Origin: Geodermatophilus bullaregiensis
Lineage (GTDB): Bacteria > Actinomycetota > Actinomycetes > Mycobacteriales > Geodermatophilaceae
Direction of reading: 5' to 3'
DNA length: 64,000 nucleotides
Assembly: GCF_016907675.1 (NCBI RefSeq)
Contig: NZ_JAFBCJ010000001.1
Span: 682,001 to 746,000 of the forward strand
Shown here: piece after piece, positions 8,735 to 16,644 of the stretch
Numbering within the stretch: the stretch's first letter is position 1
Layout of the letters: every line of letters starts with the position of its first letter
The notes under the pieces: generated by a model
The model's database searches: none
Told to the model about the DNA's origin: nothing
What the model saw: the letters and a program-made list of their open reading frames with translations, nothing else
Program-made: the position numbers and the translations under genes

Positions 8735-10138
8735 GTGACCGGCCCGCTGCGGACCGCGCTCACGTCGCTCACCCTGCGCGGCCGCTGCCTGGTCGCCGCG
8801 GGGCTCACCCTCCTCGGGCTCGGCGCGCTGCTCGGTGAGCGGCCCCTGGCCCAGCTCGCCGTCTTCGTGCTGGCCCTGCCGCTGCTGTCGGCCCTGGCCG
8901 TGGCCCGGCAGCGGGTCCGCGTCGCCGCCCGCCGCACCGTGTCGCCCACGCGGGTGCCGCGCGGGGAGGACGCCGAGGTGCGGCTCGAGCTCACCAACGC
9001 CGAGCGGCGCACCGGTCGGCTGTGGCTGCTGACCGAGCAGCTGCCCCCCGAGCTCGGGCCCTCGCCCCGCTTCGTCGTCGAGCGGCTGGCCGGCGGCGAC
9101 ACCACCGCGCTGCGCTACCGCGTGCACGGGAGCCGCCGCGGCCGCTTCCGGCTCGGTCCGCTGCGGCTGCGGCTGGTCGACCCCTTCGGGCTGGTCCAGC
9201 GCACCACCAGCGGCACCGATGACGCCCCGCTGCTCGTGGTGCCGCGGGTGCGGCAGCTGGGGCCGGGCGGCCCGGCCGGTGGGCAGGGCGGCGGCGGCGA
9301 GGGCGCCCGCCGGTCGATCGCGGTGCACGGCGAGGACGACGTGAGCACCCGCGCGTATCGGCACGGCGACGACCTGCGCAAGGTGCACTGGCGGGCGACC
9401 GCGCGGACCGGGGAGCTCATGGTGCGGATGGAGGAGCGGCCGTGGCGGGCCCAGGCGGCGCTGCTGCTGGACACCCGGGTCCGCGCCCACCTGCTCAGCC
9501 GCGCGACCGCGCCCGGTGCGGCCGCCGGGACCGCCGTCCCCGGTCCGCCCGGCGACCCGTCGCCGCCGCCGGACAGCTTCGAGTGGCTGGTGGAGGCCGC
9601 GGCGAGCATCGGCACGCACCTGGCCCGTCGCGGGGCGGTGGTGCACGTGGTCACCGAGGCCGGCGAGCTCGGCCCCTCCGACGGGCACGGCGGCCGGGGC
9701 CGCGGCGGTCTGGGTCCCGGCGAACTGCTCGACCGGATGGCCGCGCTGGTGCCCTCCCGTGGGGCGCGCCTGACCCCGGCGGCGCACCTGCTCGCCCGGG
9801 TGGCCGGCGACGGCCCGGTGGTGGCGCTGCTGGGCGCCGTCAGCCCCGAGGACCTCCCAGAGCTGGTCGCCGCCCGCTCGGGGCCGGCCTCCGACGTCGC
9901 CGTCCTGCTCGACGTGGGCAGCTGGGCGGAGGCCGGCCGTGGCCGGCGGGCGCTGTCGGGAGCGGCCCGCGCCTCGCTGACCGCCCAGCTCGAGGAGTCC
10001 GCGGCACTGCTGCGCGGCGCCGGCTGGCAGGTCGTGGTCGCCTCGGCCGGCCGCACGGTGGAGGCGGTGTGGGCCGAGCTGGGCCACACGCACGGAGCGG
10101 GGACGCGCGCAGCGAGCGGCCTGGGGGTGCCGGCGTGA
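8735..10138 (+). CDS. DUF58 domain protein
   Basis: This 467-residue protein begins with two membrane helices (about residues 18-55), then a beta-rich region, the DPFGL motif (about 150) and the DUF58 core YRHGDDLRKVHWRATART near residue 210, followed by a von Willebrand-like half. DUF58 proteins are regular partners of MoxR ATPases; the biochemical role is not settled. The GTG at 8735 lies five bases after the moxR stop, and the end overlaps the next gene by GTGA. A low-complexity Gly/Pro-rich linker lies near residue 270. Confidence 0.88.
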   Translation: MTGPLRTALTSLTLRGRCLVAAGLTLLGLGALLGERPLAQLAVFVLALPLLSALAVARQRVRVAARRTVSPTRVPRGEDAEVRLELTNAERRTGRLWLLTEQLPPELGPSPRFVVERLAGGDTTALRYRVHGSRRGRFRLGPLRLRLVDPFGLVQRTTSGTDDAPLLVVPRVRQLGPGGPAGGQGGGGEGARRSIAVHGEDDVSTRAYRHGDDLRKVHWRATARTGELMVRMEERPWRAQAALLLDTRVRAHLLSRATAPGAAAGTAVPGPPGDPSPPPDSFEWLVEAAASIGTHLARRGAVVHVVTEAGELGPSDGHGGRGRGGLGPGELLDRMAALVPSRGARLTPAAHLLARVAGDGPVVALLGAVSPEDLPELVAARSGPASDVAVLLDVGSWAEAGRGRRALSGAARASLTAQLEESAALLRGAGWQVVVASAGRTVEAVWAELGHTHGAGTRAASGLGVPA

Positions 10139-12591
10139 CGACGTTCGCCCCGCCCCCGGTGCGCACCGGCGCGCCCGCCCGGGCCGCCGTACCGCCGCCG
10201 GCCGACCCCCGCCCGCCCGGCACGCTGCGCCGCGAGGGCGGCACGACGCTGGCCGCCGCGGTGGCCACCGCCCTGGGCGCCTGCTCGCTCGCGCCGGTCT
10301 TCGTCCGCCCGGCCTGGGTGCTGCCGGCGCTGTCCGCCGTCGCCGTCGTCGCCGCCGGCGGGCTGCTGCTGCGCGCGGCCGGCACGGCGCTGTGGGACTG
10401 GGCCTCCGGCGGCCGGGCGGTCCCGGCCCGGCTCGCCGCCGCCGGCGTCCCGCTGGTGCCCCTCGGCCAGCTGCTGCTGCTCACCTGCCTGATGACCGCC
10501 CAGTTCGCCCCGGACGCGGCCGTCGGCGGCTGGCTGCCCACCCCGAGCTCGCTCGACGCCCTCGCCGGGGTGCTGCTCGACGGCTCGGCCGAGATCCGCG
10601 AGCAGTCGACGCCGGCCCTGCCGCTCACCGGGCTGCTCGCGCTCACCGTCCTGCTGGTGGGCCTGGTCGCGGTGACCGTCGACCTGGTCGCCGTGGGCGG
10701 GCGGCAGCCGGCGCTGGCCGGGCTGGGTCTGCTGGTCCTGTTCTGCGTCCCGGTCAGCACGGTCACCGGCAGCGTCGGGCTGCTGGCCCTCGCCGCGCCG
10801 GCGGCCGGGCTGGCGCTGCTGCTGTGGGCCGACCAGTCCCGCCGGCTGGCCGCCCGCGGGGGCACCGGGACCGGGCGCGGCGCGGGGACACCGGCCGCCG
10901 TCGGCACCGCCGCCCTGGCGCTGGCGACGGGGCTGGTGGTCGGCAGCCTGGTCCCGACGCTGCCGGAGGGCCGGCTGGCCGCCGGCTTCGGCCCGGGCGG
11001 GGGCGGCGGCGGGTCCACCGGCACCGCGCTCGACCCGGCCGCGGCGCTGCAGGGCCAGCTGACCCTGCCCGAGCCGGTCGACCTGCTGCGCCTGGACAGC
11101 TCGGTGCTCGACCCGGGCTACCTGCGGGTGGTGACCCTCGACGTCTACGACGCCGAGGAGGGCTGGACGGTGGGCAACCTGAACGGCGAGGCGTCGGTGG
11201 CCCAGGGCGAGGAGCTCGCACCGCTGCCGGGCCGCCGCGAGGGCCGCCGGGTCGAGGCGACGATCACCGCCGTCGGCCACGACGACCGGTTCCTGCCGGT
11301 GCCCACCTCTCCCCTGTCGGTGGCCATCGACGACCCCGAGGCGTGGCGGTTCGACCCGGACACCGGCACGGTGTTCGGCCGCGACGCCACCACCGCCGGC
11401 CGCAGTTACCGGGTGACGGCCGTGGAGCCGCAGCCCAGCGAGGAGGAGCTGCGCGCGGCCGGGCCGGTCCTCCCCCGGACGCCGATCGCCGAGCGCGACA
11501 CCGCCCTGCCGGTCCTGGACCCCGGCGTCACGGACCTGGTGGCCGCGCTGACCGCCGGCGCGGCCACGCCGTACGACGCGGTGCGCGCCATCCACGACCA
11601 CTTCGACCGGGAGAACGGCTTCGTCTACAGCCTCTCCACCGCCCCGGGCACCGGCGACGACGACCTCGCCGACTTCCTGCGCCTCAAGCAGGGGTACTGC
11701 GAGCAGTACGCCGGTGCCATGGCCGCGATGGTCCGCGCCGCGGGCATCCCCGCCCGGGTGGCGCTGGGCTACACGCCCGGCCGGGTCCAGCCCGGTGGCG
11801 GGCGGCTGGTCACCAGCGACGACGCGCACGCCTGGGTCGAGGTCTACTTCGACGACCTGGGCTGGATCCCGTTCGACCCCACGCCGATCGACACCGAGCG
11901 CGCCGTCGAGCTGCCGTGGGCGCCGCGGCCGGCCGACCAGGAGATCCTCGAGCGCCCGACCGACGTGCCGACCGTGCCGACCCCGGCGCCGATCGCACCG
12001 GCTCCGCAGGTGGACCGGGCGGCCGGTGGCGTGCCGCAGGGGCAGTCCGCGGCGGAGGGGACGTCGGCGGCGCGCCCGGTGCTCGTGGGCGCCGGGGTGC
12101 TGCTCGGGCTGGGGGTGCTGCTGGCCGCCCCGGCCGCCGCCCGCGCGCTGCAGCGGCGTCGCCGGCTGGCCGACGGCGGCCCGGCCGCGGTGTGGGACGA
12201 GCTGGCGGCGACCGCCCGCGACCTCGGCCTGCCCTGGGACCCCGCGCACACCCCCCGGCAGCAGGCGGCGGTGCTGGTGCGAGCGGTGGACGGCGCGGTC
12301 CCCCGCGGGCAGGGCGGCGGCGCGCACCGCGCCGGCGCGACCGGTGCGGCCGACGCGATCGAGCGCCTGGCCCGCGCGGAGGAGTCGGCCAGCTACGGCC
12401 GCCCCGGCGGGACCGGGGACCCGGCGCTGCGGTCGACGCTGGCCACGGCGCTGCCCACGGCCCGGCGGGGGCTGGCCGCGGCGGTCGCGCCGCGGGCCCG
12501 GCTGCGGGCCCTGCTGTGGCCGGCCTCGCTGGGCGACGCCGTCTCCGCCGCGGTGACCGCCCGGGTCCCGCGCCGCCGCCGGACCGCCTGA
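10135..12591 (+). CDS. Transglutaminase-like membrane protein (TgpA type, DUF3488/DUF4129)
   Basis: The 818-residue protein has several N-terminal membrane helices, a large extracytoplasmic transglutaminase-like domain and a further helix before a cytoplasmic tail. The catalytic triad is visible as Cys522 in KQGYCEQYAGAM, His565 in DDAHAWVE and Asp581 in IPFDPTP. Proteins of this type (TgpA of Pseudomonas aeruginosa) are membrane proteins with a periplasmic transglutaminase-like domain. The start overlaps the DUF58 stop by GTGA, so the three genes are one unit. Substrate unknown. Confidence 0.9.
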   Translation: MTTFAPPPVRTGAPARAAVPPPADPRPPGTLRREGGTTLAAAVATALGACSLAPVFVRPAWVLPALSAVAVVAAGGLLLRAAGTALWDWASGGRAVPARLAAAGVPLVPLGQLLLLTCLMTAQFAPDAAVGGWLPTPSSLDALAGVLLDGSAEIREQSTPALPLTGLLALTVLLVGLVAVTVDLVAVGGRQPALAGLGLLVLFCVPVSTVTGSVGLLALAAPAAGLALLLWADQSRRLAARGGTGTGRGAGTPAAVGTAALALATGLVVGSLVPTLPEGRLAAGFGPGGGGGGSTGTALDPAAALQGQLTLPEPVDLLRLDSSVLDPGYLRVVTLDVYDAEEGWTVGNLNGEASVAQGEELAPLPGRREGRRVEATITAVGHDDRFLPVPTSPLSVAIDDPEAWRFDPDTGTVFGRDATTAGRSYRVTAVEPQPSEEELRAAGPVLPRTPIAERDTALPVLDPGVTDLVAALTAGAATPYDAVRAIHDHFDRENGFVYSLSTAPGTGDDDLADFLRLKQGYCEQYAGAMAAMVRAAGIPARVALGYTPGRVQPGGGRLVTSDDAHAWVEVYFDDLGWIPFDPTPIDTERAVELPWAPRPADQEILERPTDVPTVPTPAPIAPAPQVDRAAGGVPQGQSAAEGTSAARPVLVGAGVLLGLGVLLAAPAAARALQRRRRLADGGPAAVWDELAATARDLGLPWDPAHTPRQQAAVLVRAVDGAVPRGQGGGAHRAGATGAADAIERLARAEESASYGRPGGTGDPALRSTLATALPTARRGLAAAVAPRARLRALLWPASLGDAVSAAVTARVPRRRRTA

Positions 12592-12958
12592 CGGCGATGT
12601 GCCGATGGGTTGCGGCCGTGGCCTCCGACGCCGGCGGTGGCGTGCGCCGAGGGCTCGTCCTGCAGACCGACATGCGCCGTAGGCGCACATTGCTGCAGGT
12701 CACCCCTCCTACCGGGGTCAGCCGACCGGCACCAGCGCCCGCCAGCGTGCGAGCCCGGGGCCGCACCGGCGCCGTGTGCACCCGTCGCGGTCGCGGCGCC
12801 CGTCCGGCCGCGCTGCGTGCACGCCCCGCGGCCCGGGCCCGGGAGGGGCCGATGCCCCCGGTGGGCGCACACCCGTCGCCGCCCCGCCCGGGCCACCCCG
12901 GGAACGCCGACGGCCGCCGTCCCGGTGGGGACGGCGGCCGTCGGCGACGGGTGTGCGG
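12592..12958. other. Convergent intergenic region with nested palindromes and a terminator
   Basis: No gene is seen in these 367 bases. Near the left is a nested palindrome: CCTGCAG (12659-12665) pairs with CTGCAGG (12693-12699) around an inner TGCGCC GTA GGCGCA (12673-12687), followed by ACCCC/GGGGT. A related arrangement occurs at 21387-21428. A strong 19-bp terminator hairpin is at the right. Confidence 0.6.
12905..12946. terminator. Bidirectional terminator hairpin
   Basis: A perfect 19-bp stem (from CGCCGACGGCCGCCGTCCC) with a GGTG loop separates the convergent transglutaminase and DUF3040 genes. There is no clear T-tract on either side, as is common in such G+C-rich genomes. Confidence 0.85.
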
Positions 12959-13360
12959 CTACTGGTCGTAGCGGCGGCGGAAGCGCTCCTCGAGCCGGTT
13001 CTTCAGCGGCTGGCGGCGGGGCTTGCCACCCCGGCCGCGGGCCGCGGTGCTGCCACCGCGCGGGCCGGCCGGGCCGGGCTCGACGGCGCCGGTGGCGGAG
13101 CGGTAGTTCAGGACGCCGAGCGCGGCACCGCCGAACATCACCAGGAAGCCGAGGACCCCCAGCGGGACGGACGGGGCGACCGCGCCGCCGACGAGGACGG
13201 CCAGGCCCACCAGCACCAGCAGCGCGCCGAGTTGCAACTTCCGCCGGGCCTTGAGCCTGCGGTCACCCGTGCGGACGGAGGAGGCGAACTTGGGATCGTC
13301 GTCGACGAGGGCGCGCTCGATCTGCTCCAGTAGTCGCTGCTCGTGCTCGGAGAGCGGCAC
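12959..13360 (-). CDS. DUF3040 membrane protein
   Basis: This 133-residue protein starts with the DUF3040 signature MPLSEHEQRLLEQIERAL, then has two membrane helices (about residues 44-60 and 63-80) and a basic Gly/Arg-rich tail. Such proteins are common in actinobacteria and have no assigned role. The GTG at 13360 is chosen because GGAGGT lies six bases upstream. A perfect 8-bp hairpin (13388-13410) lies in the presumed leader. Confidence 0.88.
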   Translation of the reverse strand: MPLSEHEQRLLEQIERALVDDDPKFASSVRTGDRRLKARRKLQLGALLVLVGLAVLVGGAVAPSVPLGVLGFLVMFGGAALGVLNYRSATGAVEPGPAGPRGGSTAARGRGGKPRRQPLKNRLEERFRRRYDQ

Positions 13361-13387
13361 CGAGACCTCCAGGTGGGCGGAGCCAAT

Positions 13388-13410
13388 ACCGCCGGTCTCT
13401 ACCCGGCGGT
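13388..13410 (-). promoter_or_regulatory. Hairpin upstream of the DUF3040 gene
   Basis: ACCGCCGG (13388-13395) pairs perfectly with CCGGCGGT (13403-13410) around a seven-base loop, 28 bases before the start codon. It could be an operator or leader hairpin. Confidence 0.4.
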
Positions 13411-13483
13411 GACATCGAGGATACGAGCCGATTGCAGGGTGCGAAAGGCGAGTGCGCCGCGACCCGCCGGGAGGCCCTCGTGA

Positions 13484-14710
13484 TCACCCTCGCGGGGGGG
13501 CGTCGCGCACCCGGCGGTCGCCGTCGCGGTGCAGGAGGGTGGCCGGGCGGACGGCGCCGGCACCGAACCGGCGGGCCGCCCGGTCGGCGGCGAGCTCGGC
13601 GTCGCGGCGGCCGTGCTCGCGGGCGCCGAGCTCGAGCTGGCGGGGTGCCGACCCCGCCTCCACCAGGCGCTCGGCGCGCACGCCGACGAGCCGGATCCGC
13701 GCCCGGTCCAGGCCGAGTGCGTCGAAGAGGGCACGGGCGGTCTCGTACAGCTCCTGCCCGACGTCGGTGGGGACGCCGAGGGTGCGGCTGCGGGTGATCG
13801 TGGTGAAGTCGGCGAAGCGGACCTTGATGCTCACCGTGCGGGCCAGCCAGCCGCCCGCACGCAGCCGGCCCGCCGTCCGCTCGGCCAGCCGCAGCAGCTC
13901 CCGGTGGATCACGGCGGGGTCGTCGACGTCGGTGCCGAAGGTCTCCTCGTGCCCGGCCGACCGCTCCGGCTCGTCGGGCACCACCCGGCGGGGGTCGCGG
14001 CCCCAGGCCAGCTCGTGCAGGTGGCTGCCCGCGGCGAGCCCCACCGCGCGCTGCAGCGTGCGGGCCGGGACGTGCGCGAGGTCGCCGACGGTGCGCAGCC
14101 CCAGCCGCAGCAGCACCTCCTCGGTCCTGGCGCCCACGCCCCACAGCGCGCCGACCGGCAGCGGGTGCAGGAAGTCGATGACCTCGGCCGGGCGGACGAC
14201 GAGCATCCCGTCGGGCTTGGCGCGGGTGGAGGCGAGCTTGGCGACGAACTTGGTGCCGGCCACCCCGACCGAGCAGGTGATGCCCTGCTCGTCGTAGACC
14301 CGGGCGCGCAGGTACTCGCCGATCTGCGCGGCATCGCCCAGCCGCCGGCCGGCCCCGGCGACGTCGAGGAACGCCTCGTCCAGCGACAGCGGCTCGACCA
14401 GCGGGGTCACCGACCGGAACAGCGCCATGACCGACCGGGAGACCTCGGCGTAGAGCGCCATGTCCCCCGGCAGCACGGTCGCGGTCGGGCACAGCCGCAG
14501 CGCCCGGGCCGTGGGCATCGCGGCGTGCACGCCGTACGCCCGGGCCTCGTACGTGGCCGAGGTGACCACCCCGCGGTTGCCGGCGCCGCCGACGACGACC
14601 GGGGTGCCGGCCAGCTCGGGGCGCCGCCGCACCTCCACGCTGGCGAAGAAGGCGTCCATGTCGACGTGCAGCACGCTGCACCCCTCCGCCCGCCCCCGCG
14701 ACGGCGTCAC
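13484..14710 (-). CDS. dinB: DNA polymerase IV (Y family)
   Basis: DinB copies damaged templates with low fidelity. The 408-residue protein has the catalytic HVDMDAFFASVE at the N-terminus and PLSLDEAFLDV near residue 110, so the acidic residues missing from inactive ImuB proteins are present. A QLELG sequence near the C-terminus resembles a beta-clamp binding motif. A GTG two codons upstream (14716) is an equally possible start; AGGAGAGGGG lies just before both. A LexA box lies 15 bases upstream of the chosen start, so SOS control is expected. Confidence 0.93.
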   Translation of the reverse strand: MTPSRGRAEGCSVLHVDMDAFFASVEVRRRPELAGTPVVVGGAGNRGVVTSATYEARAYGVHAAMPTARALRLCPTATVLPGDMALYAEVSRSVMALFRSVTPLVEPLSLDEAFLDVAGAGRRLGDAAQIGEYLRARVYDEQGITCSVGVAGTKFVAKLASTRAKPDGMLVVRPAEVIDFLHPLPVGALWGVGARTEEVLLRLGLRTVGDLAHVPARTLQRAVGLAAGSHLHELAWGRDPRRVVPDEPERSAGHEETFGTDVDDPAVIHRELLRLAERTAGRLRAGGWLARTVSIKVRFADFTTITRSRTLGVPTDVGQELYETARALFDALGLDRARIRLVGVRAERLVEAGSAPRQLELGAREHGRRDAELAADRAARRFGAGAVRPATLLHRDGDRRVRDAPPRG

Positions 14711-14724
14711 GCCCACCCCTCTCC

Positions 14725-14740
14725 TCGAACACGTGTTCGG
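14725..14740 (-). promoter_or_regulatory. LexA (SOS) box of dinB
   Basis: TCGAACACGTGTTCGG matches the actinobacterial LexA consensus TCGAAC-N4-GTTCGA in 11 of 12 fixed positions. It lies between dinB and the divergent repeat-peptide gene. Confidence 0.88.
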
Positions 14741-14917
14741 ACCGACCGGAGGAGGGTAGCGGCCCGCGCGGGCACCCGGCGCGTCGTCGGGGCGGGTGCC
14801 GGGGCGTGTCCCGAAACGGCTGGTCGGGGCATGTGTGGCGCAGCGCCGATCGAGGTAGGTGGGACACGACCGACCGCCGTCCGGCGGACGGTCCCCATCC
14901 GGATCCGGAGGAGCTCG

Positions 14918-15241
14918 ATGGCGCTCGACGACGACGACATGACCAGCGTGGAGGGTCCGGCCGACAGCGGCGCGGGCGAGGGCACACCGGGCCACCAGGA
15001 CGGCGGCGCGGACGGCGGTGCCGACGGCGGCGCGGGTCACGGCCCGGCCGACGGCGGTGCCGCGGGCGGCGGCTCGGACGGTGGGGCCGACGGTGGGGCG
15101 GACGGCGGCGCCGACGGCGGGGCCGACGGCGGTGCCGACGGCGGCGCGGGTCACGGCCCGGCCGACGGCGGTGCGGCCGGTGGCGGCTCGGACGGCGGCG
15201 CCGACGGTGGTGCCGACGGCGGCGCGGACGGTTCGGCCTGA
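14918..15241 (+). CDS. Gly-Ala-Asp repeat peptide, possible substrate of the adjacent cupin
   Basis: The 107-residue product begins MALDDDDMTSVEG and is then built almost wholly from DGGA tetrapeptides. A 38-residue unit occurs twice (histidines at 41 and 79 mark the same position), equal to a 114-bp DNA repeat. It has no signal peptide, no membrane helix and no Cys. GGAGGAG four bases before the ATG supports translation. The gene ends 17 bases before a JmjC/cupin-4 gene. I do not recognise an assigned function; a modified repeat peptide whose Asp residues are hydroxylated is an attractive guess. A calcium-binding or structural role is also possible. Confidence 0.75.
   Translation: MALDDDDMTSVEGPADSGAGEGTPGHQDGGADGGADGGAGHGPADGGAAGGGSDGGADGGADGGADGGADGGADGGAGHGPADGGAAGGGSDGGADGGADGGADGSA
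15021..15238 (+). repeat. Low-complexity 12-bp and 114-bp tandem repeats inside the peptide gene
   Basis: Units of GGCGSSGACGGC repeat every 12 bases, and the larger block repeats once at a distance of 114 bases. Copy number is likely to vary by slippage or recombination. Confidence 0.8.
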
Positions 15242-15258
15242 GCCAGGGCCCGACCGCC

Positions 15259-16644
15259 GTGGGGCCGGGCGGGGGTGACCTCCGCCCGGCCCTGCGCCGG
15301 TGCACGCACCTCGACCCCGAGGTCTTCGCCGCGGAGCACTGGTCGCGCCGCCCGCTGCTGGCCCGCGCCGAGGACACCGGGGAGTCCTTCTCCGACCTGC
15401 TCACCCTGGCCGACGTCGACGAGCTGCTGTCGCGCCGCGGGCTGCGGACCCCGTTCATCCGCATCGCCAAGGACGGCGCCGTCGTCGACCCGAAGCGGTT
15501 CACCACCGCCGGTGGCGCCGGCGCCGAGATCGCCGACCAGGTCTCCTCCGACGCCGTGCTGCGGCTGTTCGCCGACGGCAGCACCGTCGTCCTGCAGGGC
15601 CTGCACCGGCTCTGGCCGCCGCTGATCGAGTTCGCCGACGCCCTGGCCGCGGATCTGGGACACCCCACGCAGGTCAACGCCTACGTCACGCCGCCGTCCT
15701 CGCGCGGGTTCAGCCCGCACTACGACGTCCACGACGTGTTCGTGCTGCAGGTGGCCGGCGAGAAGCACTGGCGCATCCACGAGCCGGTGCTGCCCGACCC
15801 GCTGCGCACCCAGCCGTGGAACGACCGCGCGGCCGCGGTGGCCGCCGCCGCGGAGCGCGAGCCGGTCGTCGACGCCGTCCTGCGCCCCGGTGACGCCCTC
15901 TACCTCCCCCGCGGCTACCTGCACTCGGCGGTGGCGCTGGGGCAGACCAGCGCGCACCTGACCGTCGGCGTCCACCCGGTCACCCGGTGGGCGGCCGCGG
16001 AGCAGGCGCTGGACCTGGTGCGGGTGCTGGCCGCCGACGACCGGGAGCTGCGGCGCTCGCTGCCGGTGGGCCTGGACCTCGCCGACCCCGCGGCCCTGCG
16101 CGACGACGTGGCGACCGTGGTCGGCGCCCTCCGGGAGTGGCTCGACCGGGTCGACCCCGACCAGGTGGCCGACCGGCTGCGCGAGCGGACCTGGGGGCAG
16201 GTGCGCCCCGAGCCGGTCGCCCCGCTGGCCCAGGCGACCGCGGCCGCCGCGCTCACCCCCGACACCGTGCTGCGGCTGCGCCGCCGGCTGCGCTGCACCC
16301 TCCGGGAGGCCGAGGGCCACCGGGTGGTCCTGCTCGGCGGCCGCCGCCGGCACGAGTTCCCCGCCTCGGCCCGGCCCGCGCTGGCCGAGCTGCTGGCCGC
16401 CGGGGAGCTCGAGGTGGCCGACCTGCCGGGGCTCGACCCCGACGACCGGCTCACCCTCGCCCGGCGGCTGGTCACCGAGTCGGTCGCGGTGGTGGCCGAC
16501 GCCGCCCTCCCCGGCGGGCACGGCGGCGTCGACGGCGTCCCCGCGACCGCGCCGGCGCCGGGCCCGTCCGGTCCCGGCGCCCCGGTGCCGGGCGCCGGCG
16601 GGGACGATGGGGAGCGTGCCGACGCCCTCGGGACCGGGTCGTGA
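15259..16644 (+). CDS. JmjC/cupin-4 family 2-oxoglutarate-dependent oxygenase
   Basis: Cupin-4 proteins such as RoxA/YcfD hydroxylate side chains of ribosomal proteins or peptides using Fe(II), 2-oxoglutarate and O2. In this 461-residue protein the iron ligands are His154 and Asp156 (FSPHYDVHDVF) and His222 (YLPRGYLHSAV), and the dimer and winged-helix regions follow. The GTG at 15259 is the only early start; the ribosome site is weak, so coupling to the repeat-peptide gene 17 bases upstream is likely. The last 50 residues are Pro/Gly-rich. The neighbouring Asp-rich peptide is the obvious candidate substrate. Confidence 0.9.
   Translation: MGPGGGDLRPALRRCTHLDPEVFAAEHWSRRPLLARAEDTGESFSDLLTLADVDELLSRRGLRTPFIRIAKDGAVVDPKRFTTAGGAGAEIADQVSSDAVLRLFADGSTVVLQGLHRLWPPLIEFADALAADLGHPTQVNAYVTPPSSRGFSPHYDVHDVFVLQVAGEKHWRIHEPVLPDPLRTQPWNDRAAAVAAAAEREPVVDAVLRPGDALYLPRGYLHSAVALGQTSAHLTVGVHPVTRWAAAEQALDLVRVLAADDRELRRSLPVGLDLADPAALRDDVATVVGALREWLDRVDPDQVADRLRERTWGQVRPEPVAPLAQATAAAALTPDTVLRLRRRLRCTLREAEGHRVVLLGGRRRHEFPASARPALAELLAAGELEVADLPGLDPDDRLTLARRLVTESVAVVADAALPGGHGGVDGVPATAPAPGPSGPGAPVPGAGGDDGERADALGTGS
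16603..16608 (+). promoter_or_regulatory. -10 element of a possible leaderless promoter inside the cupin 3' end
   Basis: GACGAT lies seven bases before the GTG at 16616 that starts the sucrase/ferredoxin-like gene. Confidence 0.35.

Noticed and set aside
9115..12690. A 1191-codon open frame antisense to the DUF58 and transglutaminase genes
   Set aside because: It is an empty frame made open by extreme G+C content. The sense genes have catalytic motifs, overlaps and normal codon bias, and the antisense product is Arg/Gly/Gln-rich without domains.
13484..14710. The Y-family gene as imuB
   Set aside because: The catalytic DMD and SLDE acidic residues are intact, and it lies away from dnaE2. 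ImuB proteins lack these residues.
15021..15238. Regular repeats as a CRISPR array or satellite
   Set aside because: The 12-bp units have no spacers and stay in frame within a gene with a ribosome site, so they are coding repeats.
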